DNA of 13,216 nucleotides, from assembly GCA_017559685.1 (NCBI GenBank), contig JAFYQY010000030.1, positions 1 through 13,216 of the forward strand, in the 5' to 3' direction. The position numbers and the translations under genes were made by a program. Positions 6,948 to 13,216 of this stretch are shown in pieces (the first letter of the stretch is position 1; the number at the start of each line of letters is the position of its first letter). The notes beneath the pieces were generated by a model. That model did no database searches and was not told the origin of the DNA. It saw only the letters and a program-made list of their open reading frames with translations. Source of the DNA: Alistipes sp. Its GTDB lineage: Bacteria; Bacteroidota; Bacteroidia; Bacteroidales; Rikenellaceae.

Positions 6948-7835
6948 TTATTGGCGATGTGCGCCCTTAACTAAATTTATCATATACTCGCCGTAGGAGT
7001 TGTTCTTCATAGGCTCTGCGAGTGCCAACAACTCTTCGTCCGAAAGCCAACCCTTGCGCCAAGCAATCTCCTCCAAGCAGGCAATCTGTACGCCCTGACG
7101 ACTCTCGATGACCTCGACAAAGCGTGAAGCATCGAACAGGCTCTCGTGCGTGCCCGTATCGAGCCACGCAAAGCCTCGTCCCATAATCTGCATCTTCAAT
7201 GCGCCCTCACGACGGTAGTGCTCGTTCACATCGGTAATCTCCAACTCGCCACGTGCCGACGGAGTAACACCCTTAGCCACCTCGACAACGCTATTTGGAT
7301 AGAAGTAGAGACCCGCAACGGCGTAGTCCGACTTCGGAGATTTTGGCTTCTCCTCGATGCTCAAGACATTGCCCTCCTCGTCAATCTCGGCAACGCCAAA
7401 ACGCTCGGGGTTTGAGACTTTATGACCAAAAATGGTCGCCTTGTCCTCCTCGTCGGCTGTAGCTACCGCCTGTTGCAACATACCGGTAAAGCCCTGACCG
7501 TAGAAGATGTTATCGCCCAAGACAAGACATACATTATCCTTACCGATAAACTCCTCGCCAATAAGGAACGCCTGCGCCAAACCATCGGGCGAAGGTTGCT
7601 CGGCATACTCGAAGCGCACGCCATAGTTCGAGCCGTCACCCAAGAGTCGCTTGAAGCACGGCAAATCGTGCGGCGTCGAGATAATCAAGATATCACGAAT
7701 ACCCGCCAACATCAGCGCCGAGATTGGATAGTATATCATCGGCTTATCGTAAACAGGCAACAACTGCTTGCTCACACCTTTGGTAATAGGATACAACCTC
7801 GTTCCACTACCTCCCGCCAATACAATGCCTTTCAT
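6948..7835 (-). CDS. rmlA: Glucose-1-phosphate thymidylyltransferase
   Basis: RmlA joins dTTP and glucose-1-phosphate to form dTDP-glucose, the substrate of the next gene. The 295-residue length is standard. The nucleotide-binding GGSGTRL (8-14) and [16 protein letters not shown] (22-37) are present, with the metal-binding Asp108 in LGDN, then VEIEEKP-type sequence (IEEKPKSP) and [12 protein letters not shown] near the C-terminus. RmlA in this family is normally feedback-inhibited by dTDP-L-rhamnose. The gene lies 12 nt after the nucleotidyltransferase-like gene and 4 nt before rmlB, so it appears co-transcribed with both. Confidence 0.97.
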   Translation of the reverse strand: MKGIVLAGGSGTRLYPITKGVSKQLLPVYDKPMIYYPISALMLAGIRDILIISTPHDLPCFKRLLGDGSNYGVRFEYAEQPSPDGLAQAFLIGEEFIGKDNVCLVLGDNIFYGQGFTGMLQQAVATADEEDKATIFGHKVSNPERFGVAEIDEEGNVLSIEEKPKSPKSDYAVAGLYFYPNSVVEVAKGVTPSARGELEITDVNEHYRREGALKMQIMGRGFAWLDTGTHESLFDASRFVEVIESRQGVQIACLEEIAWRKGWLSDEELLALAEPMKNNSYGEYMINLVKGAHRQ

Positions 7836-7847
7836 AATCTTTCTATT

Positions 7848-8933
7848 TTAGTTCTCCTCAGGGTGCGTAAAATAGCCCCAGATAAGCGACACAAATTTCA
7901 CAAATATTCCCTTATTCGAAAACGCCTCATACTTCCACTTCGAAGCAAAAATATTGCGTACCAACATCATACGCTTACGCCACGCCCCGACATTTTGCGA
8001 GAATACCGCATCGTCGTCGTTGATAATCGAATCGAGCACTCGCTCTGCATACGGGCTCTCCGCCTCAATATTCGAATTAGTTATCTTTATGCCAAAAACC
8101 TTGACCGCCACCGCTGTCGAGCAATCAACAAAAGCTCGCATATCGAACTCATCGCACAAGGCATAAAAACGCTCCCAATCGATATTGTTTTGCTCTTTTT
8201 CGAGGAGCAATGCCCAATCGAGAATATGGCGCAAACGGATACCTTCGGAGAGGAAGTGAATCAGCGAGTGGTGACTCAAAAAGAGCGCATTGAACATCAC
8301 CGACGGCATCTCGATCTTTGTATCAAAGATTGCCTTTCGGGGTTCGTTGCGGGCGATATTGTCAAGAAGATTGTGAAGCTGCTTTATCTTCTTTCCGTTG
8401 CGCACAGCCACGATAAAGCGGTGATTCTCAATCATCTTCTTGCGATAGATAATCTCGGAGTGCTTGTACCATCCGTCATCAACATTTGCGCCCAACTCTT
8501 TGGCTATTGCGTTACCTTTGGCGTAGTCGTCGTAGAGATAGCAGTCGAAATCTCCACACTCTCGATGATTTGGCACAGGATAGTATGTGCTAAACGCAAG
8601 GCCCTTCAAACACAGGGTTTTAACACCTTGCTCCGCCCACTTATCAGTAAGCTCGGAGCAGACCTCTTTGGATTTATCGTATCGGCTCTCGATATTGAAA
8701 GTTGCATTTATCCACTGCAATTTCAGCGACTGTGGGAATGCCTTTGCGAACTCCTTGTCCTGTTCTAAAATCTTCATTAGGCCATCAAATGCAATAGCCA
8801 ACACGCCCTGCTTGCGAGCCAGAGCATAGACGCTCTGCCACGCCACACCTTCAACACTAAAGCCCTCTACCTGCTCCGTACCGATAGCGATACGAAGAAG
8901 GCGAAAGAGGGTATTTGCAATATTATTCAGCAT
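7848..8933 (-). CDS. PF14907-type nucleotidyltransferase-like protein (role unknown)
   Basis: This 361-residue cytoplasmic protein has no signal peptide or membrane segment. The centre resembles the NTP_transf_5 family, a nucleotidyltransferase fold of unproven function. The pattern visible is LCLKGLAFSTYYP (K110-G111), then GDFDCYL with Asp128 and Asp130 as likely metal ligands, then KHSEIIYRKKMIENH (E169, H171) in the place of the family's HxEI...IExH segment. A helical C-terminal half (HHSLIHFLSEGIRLRHILDWALLL) is also typical. Such proteins are found in exopolysaccharide loci, including exosortase-linked ones, and beside some peptide-modification genes. Here the gene follows the polysaccharide deacetylase by 2 nt, which fits a role in glycan assembly or modification. 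The substrate is unknown. Confidence 0.72.
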   Translation of the reverse strand: MLNNIANTLFRLLRIAIGTEQVEGFSVEGVAWQSVYALARKQGVLAIAFDGLMKILEQDKEFAKAFPQSLKLQWINATFNIESRYDKSKEVCSELTDKWAEQGVKTLCLKGLAFSTYYPVPNHRECGDFDCYLYDDYAKGNAIAKELGANVDDGWYKHSEIIYRKKMIENHRFIVAVRNGKKIKQLHNLLDNIARNEPRKAIFDTKIEMPSVMFNALFLSHHSLIHFLSEGIRLRHILDWALLLEKEQNNIDWERFYALCDEFDMRAFVDCSTAVAVKVFGIKITNSNIEAESPYAERVLDSIINDDDAVFSQNVGAWRKRMMLVRNIFASKWKYEAFSNKGIFVKFVSLIWGYFTHPEEN

Positions 8934-8935
8934 CT

Positions 8936-9775
8936 TTATAACTTAATCTCGTCCAAACCGACCCAATCAATCATCTTGTCAGCCTGTTCTAAATTAACAA
9001 AATCGAAATCGGAAAGATATTTCTCATACTTATTGAAGGCACCCTTCAAGCCTACCCTATTCTTCCAGCGGCGCAACATCGGGAGATGCTTCATATCGGG
9101 CTGTCCTGGATCGAAGTCGCTCGGGTGGAAGTAGGTCATTGTATAGTTCTGCTGCTTGGTCAATTTCTTAATCAACCAATATGGGAAGAGTCTGAAATAA
9201 CCACCCCCCGAGAATACTACCTTGCGACCTGCGATATCAGCAGGGTTTATCGGGAACTCCTTGAATATGTAGCCATTGTGGTTGATTTGACGAGGCTCGC
9301 CGATGCCATAGCTCGGCATACCGCCATAATCTCGCTCAGCAGGAAACAATGAACAATCGTACTTGAAACCCAACTCCGCCAAGACATCGAAGGCGTAGAG
9401 GTTGTCCTCTGTAATAGAGAATGCTGGAGCACGAAAAGCATCTATCTGAGCACCTATAACGTTCTCTATCTCCGACTTGGCACGATATACATCGTCGTAC
9501 ACCTGCTTCTTATCAAATCGAGTCAAAAGTTCGTGCTGATAGGTGTGACAACCCACCTGATGTCCCGCCTCGGCAATCTTGCGTATCGCCTGCGGATGAT
9601 TTTCGGCCAACCAACCCAGCACAAAGAACGTAGCCTTTTGGTTGCGCTTTGCCAGAGAGTCCAAGATTCTATCCACACCCTCGTAAATACGCACCTCTTT
9701 GCTAGTCCAATCCTTATCGCCCGACTCGCAGTCGTGACAATACCAATCCTCGATATCGAAAGTTAGAATACGCAT
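8936..9775 (-). CDS. Polysaccharide deacetylase, CE4 family, DUF3473/PEP-CTERM-locus type
   Basis: This 279-residue protein probably removes acetyl groups from N-acetylated sugars of an exported or lipid-linked polysaccharide. The N-terminal motif ILTFDIEDWYCH (3-14) carries the metal-binding and catalytic acids (D7, E9-D10). The divalent-metal histidines are in GCHTYQH (H77, H81), and RAPAFSI (115-121) is the third conserved motif. The C-terminal half has GGGYFRLFPYWLI and YFHPSDFDPGQP, the hallmarks of the DUF3473-containing subgroup known from exosortase/PEP-CTERM exopolysaccharide loci. No signal peptide is visible, as is common in that subgroup, so it may act at the cytoplasmic face. It lies 5 nt after the acyltransferase and 2 nt before the PF14907-type gene. 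Confidence 0.88.
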   Translation of the reverse strand: MRILTFDIEDWYCHDCESGDKDWTSKEVRIYEGVDRILDSLAKRNQKATFFVLGWLAENHPQAIRKIAEAGHQVGCHTYQHELLTRFDKKQVYDDVYRAKSEIENVIGAQIDAFRAPAFSITEDNLYAFDVLAELGFKYDCSLFPAERDYGGMPSYGIGEPRQINHNGYIFKEFPINPADIAGRKVVFSGGGYFRLFPYWLIKKLTKQQNYTMTYFHPSDFDPGQPDMKHLPMLRRWKNRVGLKGAFNKYEKYLSDFDFVNLEQADKMIDWVGLDEIKL

Positions 9776-9780
9776 GGGGG

Positions 9781-10365
9781 TTACTTCTCTTTACGATGTG
9801 GAATCTCTTTAACGACCTTTGCAGGACGACCCGTTGCAATAGTCCACGCAGGAACATCTTTGGTAACCAGTGATCCCGCACCAACAATCGCACCTTCCCC
9901 AATTGTCACGCCAGGCATAACAAAAGAGTCCATACCAACCAATGAACCTTTGCATAAATGTATAGGTTTGATAATATAACCCAATTTTGCATAGTCGTCC
10001 CCAATACAATAATCTCTCATATCACGCTGGTGACACAACAAACGAACGCCCGAAGCAATATGTGCGTGGTCGTCGATAGTAATCATATCGGCGTGACTCA
10101 AATCTATACGTACAAAGTCGCCAACAAACACATCCTTACCCACCTTACAACCCAACTTGCGCAATATAATCGGGCGCAATTTTCGGGGATTAAACGGCTC
10201 CAAAATCGCCCAATCCATCATTTTGAGAAGTCGTTTTCTTCTCATATTACCAAAAAACTGCTTAATTACTCGCCACAAGCTAACCTGTCCATACTCCTCT
10301 TCTGAGTAATTAAAACCAAGCTTTCGTAATAACTTGTATGTAGTGCTTAATTTTTTCTCGCTCAT
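9781..10365 (-). CDS. Hexapeptide-repeat (left-handed beta helix) sugar O-acyltransferase
   Basis: This 194-residue protein probably acetylates a hydroxyl group on a sugar of the locus glycan, using acetyl-CoA. A basic helical N-terminus (1-60) precedes hexapeptide repeats from about 72 (LGCKVGKDVFVGDFV) to 172. The conserved end VMPGVTIGEGAIVGAGSLVTKDV followed by TGRPAKVV is typical of WcaF/maltose-acetyltransferase-like enzymes. His112 in LLCHQRD sits where that group keeps its catalytic His. It starts 3 nt after the glycosyltransferase stop. Base composition is lower in GC than the rml genes (sampled lines at 10081 and 10261 are about 42% and 38% GC), shared with the glycosyltransferase just upstream. 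Confidence 0.85.
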   Translation of the reverse strand: MSEKKLSTTYKLLRKLGFNYSEEEYGQVSLWRVIKQFFGNMRRKRLLKMMDWAILEPFNPRKLRPIILRKLGCKVGKDVFVGDFVRIDLSHADMITIDDHAHIASGVRLLCHQRDMRDYCIGDDYAKLGYIIKPIHLCKGSLVGMDSFVMPGVTIGEGAIVGAGSLVTKDVPAWTIATGRPAKVVKEIPHRKEK

Positions 10366-10368
10366 ATA

Positions 10369-11583
10369 TTATTCAATTATATTACAGAGATTATCAATGC
10401 AGTGCTCTTTTGTAAAATGTGCCAAATAGAACTCTCGGCCATTTCTGCCCTTAGCCTCAAACGAAACTTTGTCTGTTAACACTTGATTGCGAATTAATTC
10501 AGCCAAAGCTTTTGCATCACCTGCAGGAACTGAGTATCCACAATTAGCCTCAGCAAGTAAATCTGCAACACCAGAACCTGCCAACCCTAAAATTGGGCGG
10601 CCTGCCGACATATATGATTGTACTCGAGCTGGAACAACCATACCCAAATGTGGAAATCCTGAACGAAGAGTTACAAGCATTGCACTTGCCTGCTTATAAA
10701 AATACGGCATATATGAAGCAGGAAAACGACCTACACACACTGCTGATTGCTGCAAATCGTTATCTTTAATGAATTCTTCTAGCCACTCCTTACGACTGCC
10801 ATCACCGACAAATACCCATTTAACCTCTGGCACATCTTTCAAATGAAGCATAGCTTCCGCCACGCAATCAAGACTTTGAGCCGTACCAAGATTGCCCGCT
10901 ATCATAATCTTGAAGCCTTCTGGCAACTTTGGCAACGTTGCCTTATCCTCAACATCTGGCATTTGCAACACATCGTCGCTCCAATTCGGGAAATAGACTA
11001 TTTTTTCTTCAAAATTGCCTTTAGGATAGATCGATTCAACAAAACGCTTGCTACTTATAAGTATTTTGTCAGAGTTCTTATATACCCACACAACAACCTT
11101 ATCTACAGCCTTCAGTAGCTTCTTATTTTTTATACCACCTCCCGATTTCATTGCGTCTGGCCATATATCTAACACCCAAGTATAGACTGGGGTCTTTCGA
11201 AGTTTCTTTAATAATATTGCAGGAATAGCTTGAAATATCGGTGAGGTCTGATGTACAATAATGGCATCATATTTTTTTCTCCACGCAAAAAAGAACAGCA
11301 CCCACATAACCGACGATATAACATAGCTTATATAGGTAAGCATAAGGCGCAAACCTCCTTTACCTCGTGGAATTTGAAATGCTCTATATACATTTACCCC
11401 ATTAACTATCTCCTTACGACGCTTAAACAGACCGTAGCCATCAAAATACTTACCTTTAGGGTAGTTGGGAATACTTACTAATGCATCTACTTTATATCCA
11501 CGCTTTACTAATTCAAAAGCAATATCATTGCTCTTAAACCCCTCTGGATGAAAATATTGGGTTACAAGTAAAACTCGTTTCAT
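10369..11583 (-). CDS. GT4-family glycosyltransferase, WbuB-like
   Basis: This 404-residue retaining glycosyltransferase of the GT-B fold probably adds one sugar from a nucleotide donor to the growing polysaccharide repeat. The N-terminal domain starts MKRVLLVTQYFHPEGFKSND and includes SIPNYPKGKYFDGY (38-50), a pattern of the WbuB-like subgroup. A hydrophobic patch at about 83-100 suggests membrane association. The C-terminal donor-binding domain has the GNLGTAQSLD motif (230-239), VFVGDGSRK (257-265) and PARVQSYMSAGRPILGLAGSG (key residues P318, G328, P330), followed by an acidic ADLLAEANCG segment. WbuB enzymes transfer L-FucNAc in some O-antigens, which fits the FnlC-like epimerase nearby. 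The ATG overlaps the stop of the Asp-box gene (TAATG). The gene is markedly AT-rich (sampled 60-nt lines are 33-37% GC). Confidence 0.9.
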   Translation of the reverse strand: MKRVLLVTQYFHPEGFKSNDIAFELVKRGYKVDALVSIPNYPKGKYFDGYGLFKRRKEIVNGVNVYRAFQIPRGKGGLRLMLTYISYVISSVMWVLFFFAWRKKYDAIIVHQTSPIFQAIPAILLKKLRKTPVYTWVLDIWPDAMKSGGGIKNKKLLKAVDKVVVWVYKNSDKILISSKRFVESIYPKGNFEEKIVYFPNWSDDVLQMPDVEDKATLPKLPEGFKIMIAGNLGTAQSLDCVAEAMLHLKDVPEVKWVFVGDGSRKEWLEEFIKDNDLQQSAVCVGRFPASYMPYFYKQASAMLVTLRSGFPHLGMVVPARVQSYMSAGRPILGLAGSGVADLLAEANCGYSVPAGDAKALAELIRNQVLTDKVSFEAKGRNGREFYLAHFTKEHCIDNLCNIIE

Positions 11584-12599
11584 TATAATTCTTTTATAAT
11601 TGTTGCTCCATCAACCATTCTTACAGCACGACCAGAGAAAACGGCATATTTCGAAGTAGATGTATAGTATTGCGGTGTTTCAAAAAGAGCAAACTGGAAA
11701 ATTGACGGGAGGCAATCTTTTGTGCCTTGGTATATCTGTTTCCAATTCGTTCCGTCGTTCGAGAGCCAGACATAGGCATTCTTATCGAGGTTTACCTCGC
11801 TTGGCTCAACCGCCGTAGAGATAAGTGCCACATCGCCACACTGCGCACCCTTTATAACAGAGCCTTGTACCGCCTGAACAACGCTTATTTCACGAGTTGT
11901 TCGATTAAAGCATTTTATCTCGTTCTTTATATACTGCGAGTCGGTCGCATATACAACACTCTCAGGATAGAAGAACAATACACAACTGCGGTACTCCTGA
12001 CCACCTCTAAACACTACATCGAGAGTCTTGAAGCCATCTTTTGTATAGCCAATCACACACTCGTTCTCTCTATCGCCCGTAACAACCCATATCGACTCGG
12101 TATATTTATCCCAATACAAACCGTGAATATGATTTATATTGCCATCCTCGAAGGTGTAGGCTACAGACCAACTTTTTCCTCCATCTTTCGAGGTGTAAAT
12201 ATATACGGCAGACTTGCCCATATTGGCAAAGTACTCGCCAAAGTATATCTCGCCTGTAGGTGTGATACACAAGTTCATTGGGCGTGAGCCTCGCTTTACA
12301 TCAAAGCACTTACAAAACCTCTTATCGCCCGCCTCACAACGAAATATACCCTTACGTGCAATTGTCAGTCGACTACCATCGGGCAAATAGTATAGACCAT
12401 TTACCTCGGCACGCAAAAAGCGACGAGTAAACTTGAATTTCGAAAAAAACGAGTATTTGCAATCTACTACTCGACCGACATACTCGGGTTTTGTCTTGCC
12501 ATCAAAATAGTAGTTGTAGAGGCGATAGCCCTTAGCTCCGACAAAATAATTGTCGAATACAGCCAACGCCTTTACACCCCTATATACTCTTTCGTTCAT
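11583..12599 (-). CDS. Asp-box (BNR) repeat protein of unknown function, predicted beta-propeller
   Basis: The 338-residue product has two clear Asp-boxes (S-x-D-x-G-x-x-W type): SKDGGKSW at about 137-144 and SNDGTNW at about 280-286, plus a weaker YTKDGFKT near 186. Such motifs mark beta-propeller proteins including sialidases, but the boxes themselves are structural, not catalytic. I could not identify the sialidase arginine triad, FRIP motif or a Tyr/Glu nucleophile pair with confidence. There is no signal peptide, so it appears cytoplasmic, unlike most secreted sialidases. The frame is open to a TTG at 12611, but the ATG at 12599 gives a TAATG overlap with the epimerase stop, the same coupling seen at two other junctions. 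It sits between the epimerase and the glycosyltransferase, so a role in glycan synthesis or its control is inferred only from position. Confidence 0.75.
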   Translation of the reverse strand: MNERVYRGVKALAVFDNYFVGAKGYRLYNYYFDGKTKPEYVGRVVDCKYSFFSKFKFTRRFLRAEVNGLYYLPDGSRLTIARKGIFRCEAGDKRFCKCFDVKRGSRPMNLCITPTGEIYFGEYFANMGKSAVYIYTSKDGGKSWSVAYTFEDGNINHIHGLYWDKYTESIWVVTGDRENECVIGYTKDGFKTLDVVFRGGQEYRSCVLFFYPESVVYATDSQYIKNEIKCFNRTTREISVVQAVQGSVIKGAQCGDVALISTAVEPSEVNLDKNAYVWLSNDGTNWKQIYQGTKDCLPSIFQFALFETPQYYTSTSKYAVFSGRAVRMVDGATIIKEL

Positions 12600-13216
12600 T
12601 ATTTTCGCCAAACCATCTTGTTTACTACGCCGGTGTAGGATTGAATCAACTTTACAACCTTGGTCGAAACATTCTCGTCAGTGTAGTTTGGTACTGGAAT
12701 ACCATTGTCGCCATTGGCAACCATCTCGACTGCTGTATCCACAGCTTGCAACAACGATCTCTCGTCGATACCTGCCAAGATAAAGCAGCCCTTATCCAAC
12801 GCCTCTGGACGCTCGGTCGAAGTGCGGATACATACTGCTGGGAACGAGTGGCCTACGCTTGTGAAGAACGAGCTCTCCTCAGGCAAAGTACCGCTATCCG
12901 ACACAACGGCAAAAGCATTCATCTGCAAGCAGTTGTAGTCGTGGAAGCCGAGTGGCTCGTGCTGAATAACTCGCTTATCCAACTCGAAACCGCTCTGTGC
13001 CAAACGGTTGCGTGAGCGTGGGTGGCACGAGTACAAAATAGGCATATCGTACTTCTCGGCCATCTTGTTGATCGCCGTAAAGAGCGATGTAAAGTTCTTC
13101 TCGGTGTCGATATTCTCCTCACGGTGAGCCGACAAAAGGATGTAGCGACCCTTCTCCAAGCCGAGGCGTGCGTGGATGTCGCTAGCCTCAATCTCGGCTA
13201 AGTTCTCGTGCAACAC
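12599..13216 (-). CDS. wecB: UDP-N-acetylglucosamine 2-epimerase family protein (WecB/FnlC-like), C-terminal part
   Basis: The gene runs off the right edge; about 205 residues are visible of a family normally about 370-380 long, so the N-terminal Rossmann domain is missing. Non-hydrolysing enzymes of this family invert C2 of UDP-GlcNAc-type sugars. Visible motifs are SAHREEN (29-35 of the fragment), CHPRSR (64-69), SDSGTLPEES (106-115) and RTSTERPEALDKG (131-143), all in the UDP-binding and catalytic part. The wording SDSGTLPEES, together with FHDYNCLQM and the end VVKLIQSYTGVVNKMVW, resembles the FnlC/WbjD/Cap5G subgroup, which acts on UDP-L-PneNAc-type sugars to make UDP-L-FucNAc, more than plain WecB. 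The choice between the two is an inference. The first visible codon is internal, not a start. Confidence 0.9.
   Translation of the reverse strand: MLHENLAEIEASDIHARLGLEKGRYILLSAHREENIDTEKNFTSLFTAINKMAEKYDMPILYSCHPRSRNRLAQSGFELDKRVIQHEPLGFHDYNCLQMNAFAVVSDSGTLPEESSFFTSVGHSFPAVCIRTSTERPEALDKGCFILAGIDERSLLQAVDTAVEMVANGDNGIPVPNYTDENVSTKVVKLIQSYTGVVNKMVWRK

Noticed and set aside
7901..7908. Possible -7 box (AATATTTG on the minus strand) upstream of rmlA
   Set aside because: One mismatch to TAnnTTTG, and no TTTG-like -33 box at 19-21 nt; the nearest candidate is about 37 nt away.
7422..8768. Long open frame on the plus strand (448 codons) opposite rmlA and the PF14907-type gene
   Set aside because: It spans two clearly coding minus-strand genes and their junction, has no recognisable family, and is rich in codons expected from the complement of the real frames. 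It is a shadow frame.
9776..9780. Five-C run between acyltransferase stop and deacetylase start as a phase-variation tract
   Set aside because: Five bases is too short to suggest frequent slippage, and it lies between genes where length change would not shift a frame.
12600..12611. TTG start four codons upstream for the Asp-box protein
   Set aside because: The ATG at 12599 gives the TAATG overlap seen at other junctions in the same unit and is the simpler start.
13214..13216. GTG as a possible start of the epimerase
   Set aside because: The family needs about 170 further N-terminal residues, so this codon is internal and the gene continues outside the window.

Overview
The window looks like chromosomal DNA from the order Bacteroidales, possibly an Alistipes/Rikenellaceae-type genome. 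The order-level call rests on three things. There are two divergent promoters of the Bacteroidetes type (TTTG-like -33 box, about 20 nt, TAnnTTTG -7 box). Shine-Dalgarno sequences are weak or absent. Several protein families are typical of the group, including a DUF4369/TlpA-like lipoprotein and an rpmB-rpmG pair. The genus-level guess is weak and comes only from general composition and protein style.

Layout. At the left edge, on the minus strand, are rpmB (L28) and the start of rpmG (L33, cut by the window). A 138-bp divergent intergenic region with back-to-back promoters separates them from one plus-strand gene, a secreted GH42-like beta-galactosidase (431-2527). That gene ends at a strong, probably bidirectional terminator (2528-2564). 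Everything to the right (2598-13216) is on the minus strand and reads toward the same terminator. Eleven genes are packed with overlaps or gaps of 0-12 nt, except for one 55-nt gap. They look like one long transcription unit, or a few overlapping ones.

In transcription order, from the right edge leftward, the unit first builds surface polysaccharide. It has a WecB/FnlC-like UDP-sugar 2-epimerase (5' end outside the window), an Asp-box (BNR) repeat protein of unknown role, a WbuB-like GT4 glycosyltransferase, a hexapeptide acyltransferase, a DUF3473-type polysaccharide deacetylase, a PF14907-type nucleotidyltransferase-like protein, and RmlA and RmlB. RmlA and RmlB make dTDP-4-keto-6-deoxyglucose; rmlC and rmlD are not in the window. 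The unit then runs into core genes: coaD (CoA synthesis), lpxD (lipid A), a TlpA/thioredoxin-like lipoprotein that has lost its CXXC cysteines, and ruvC (Holliday junction resolvase).

Unusual points: the redox-dead-looking thioredoxin-fold lipoprotein between lpxD and ruvC; a leaderless Asp-box protein inside a glycan cluster; a clearly AT-richer glycosyltransferase/acyltransferase segment; and a short heptanucleotide-repeat element present twice, at 2567-2605 and 5359-5394, both beside core genes of this unit. No RNA genes, insertion sequences, CRISPR arrays or phage genes were seen. No gene-free stretch exceeds 300 bases. I did not find a clearly new multi-gene defence or mobile system.
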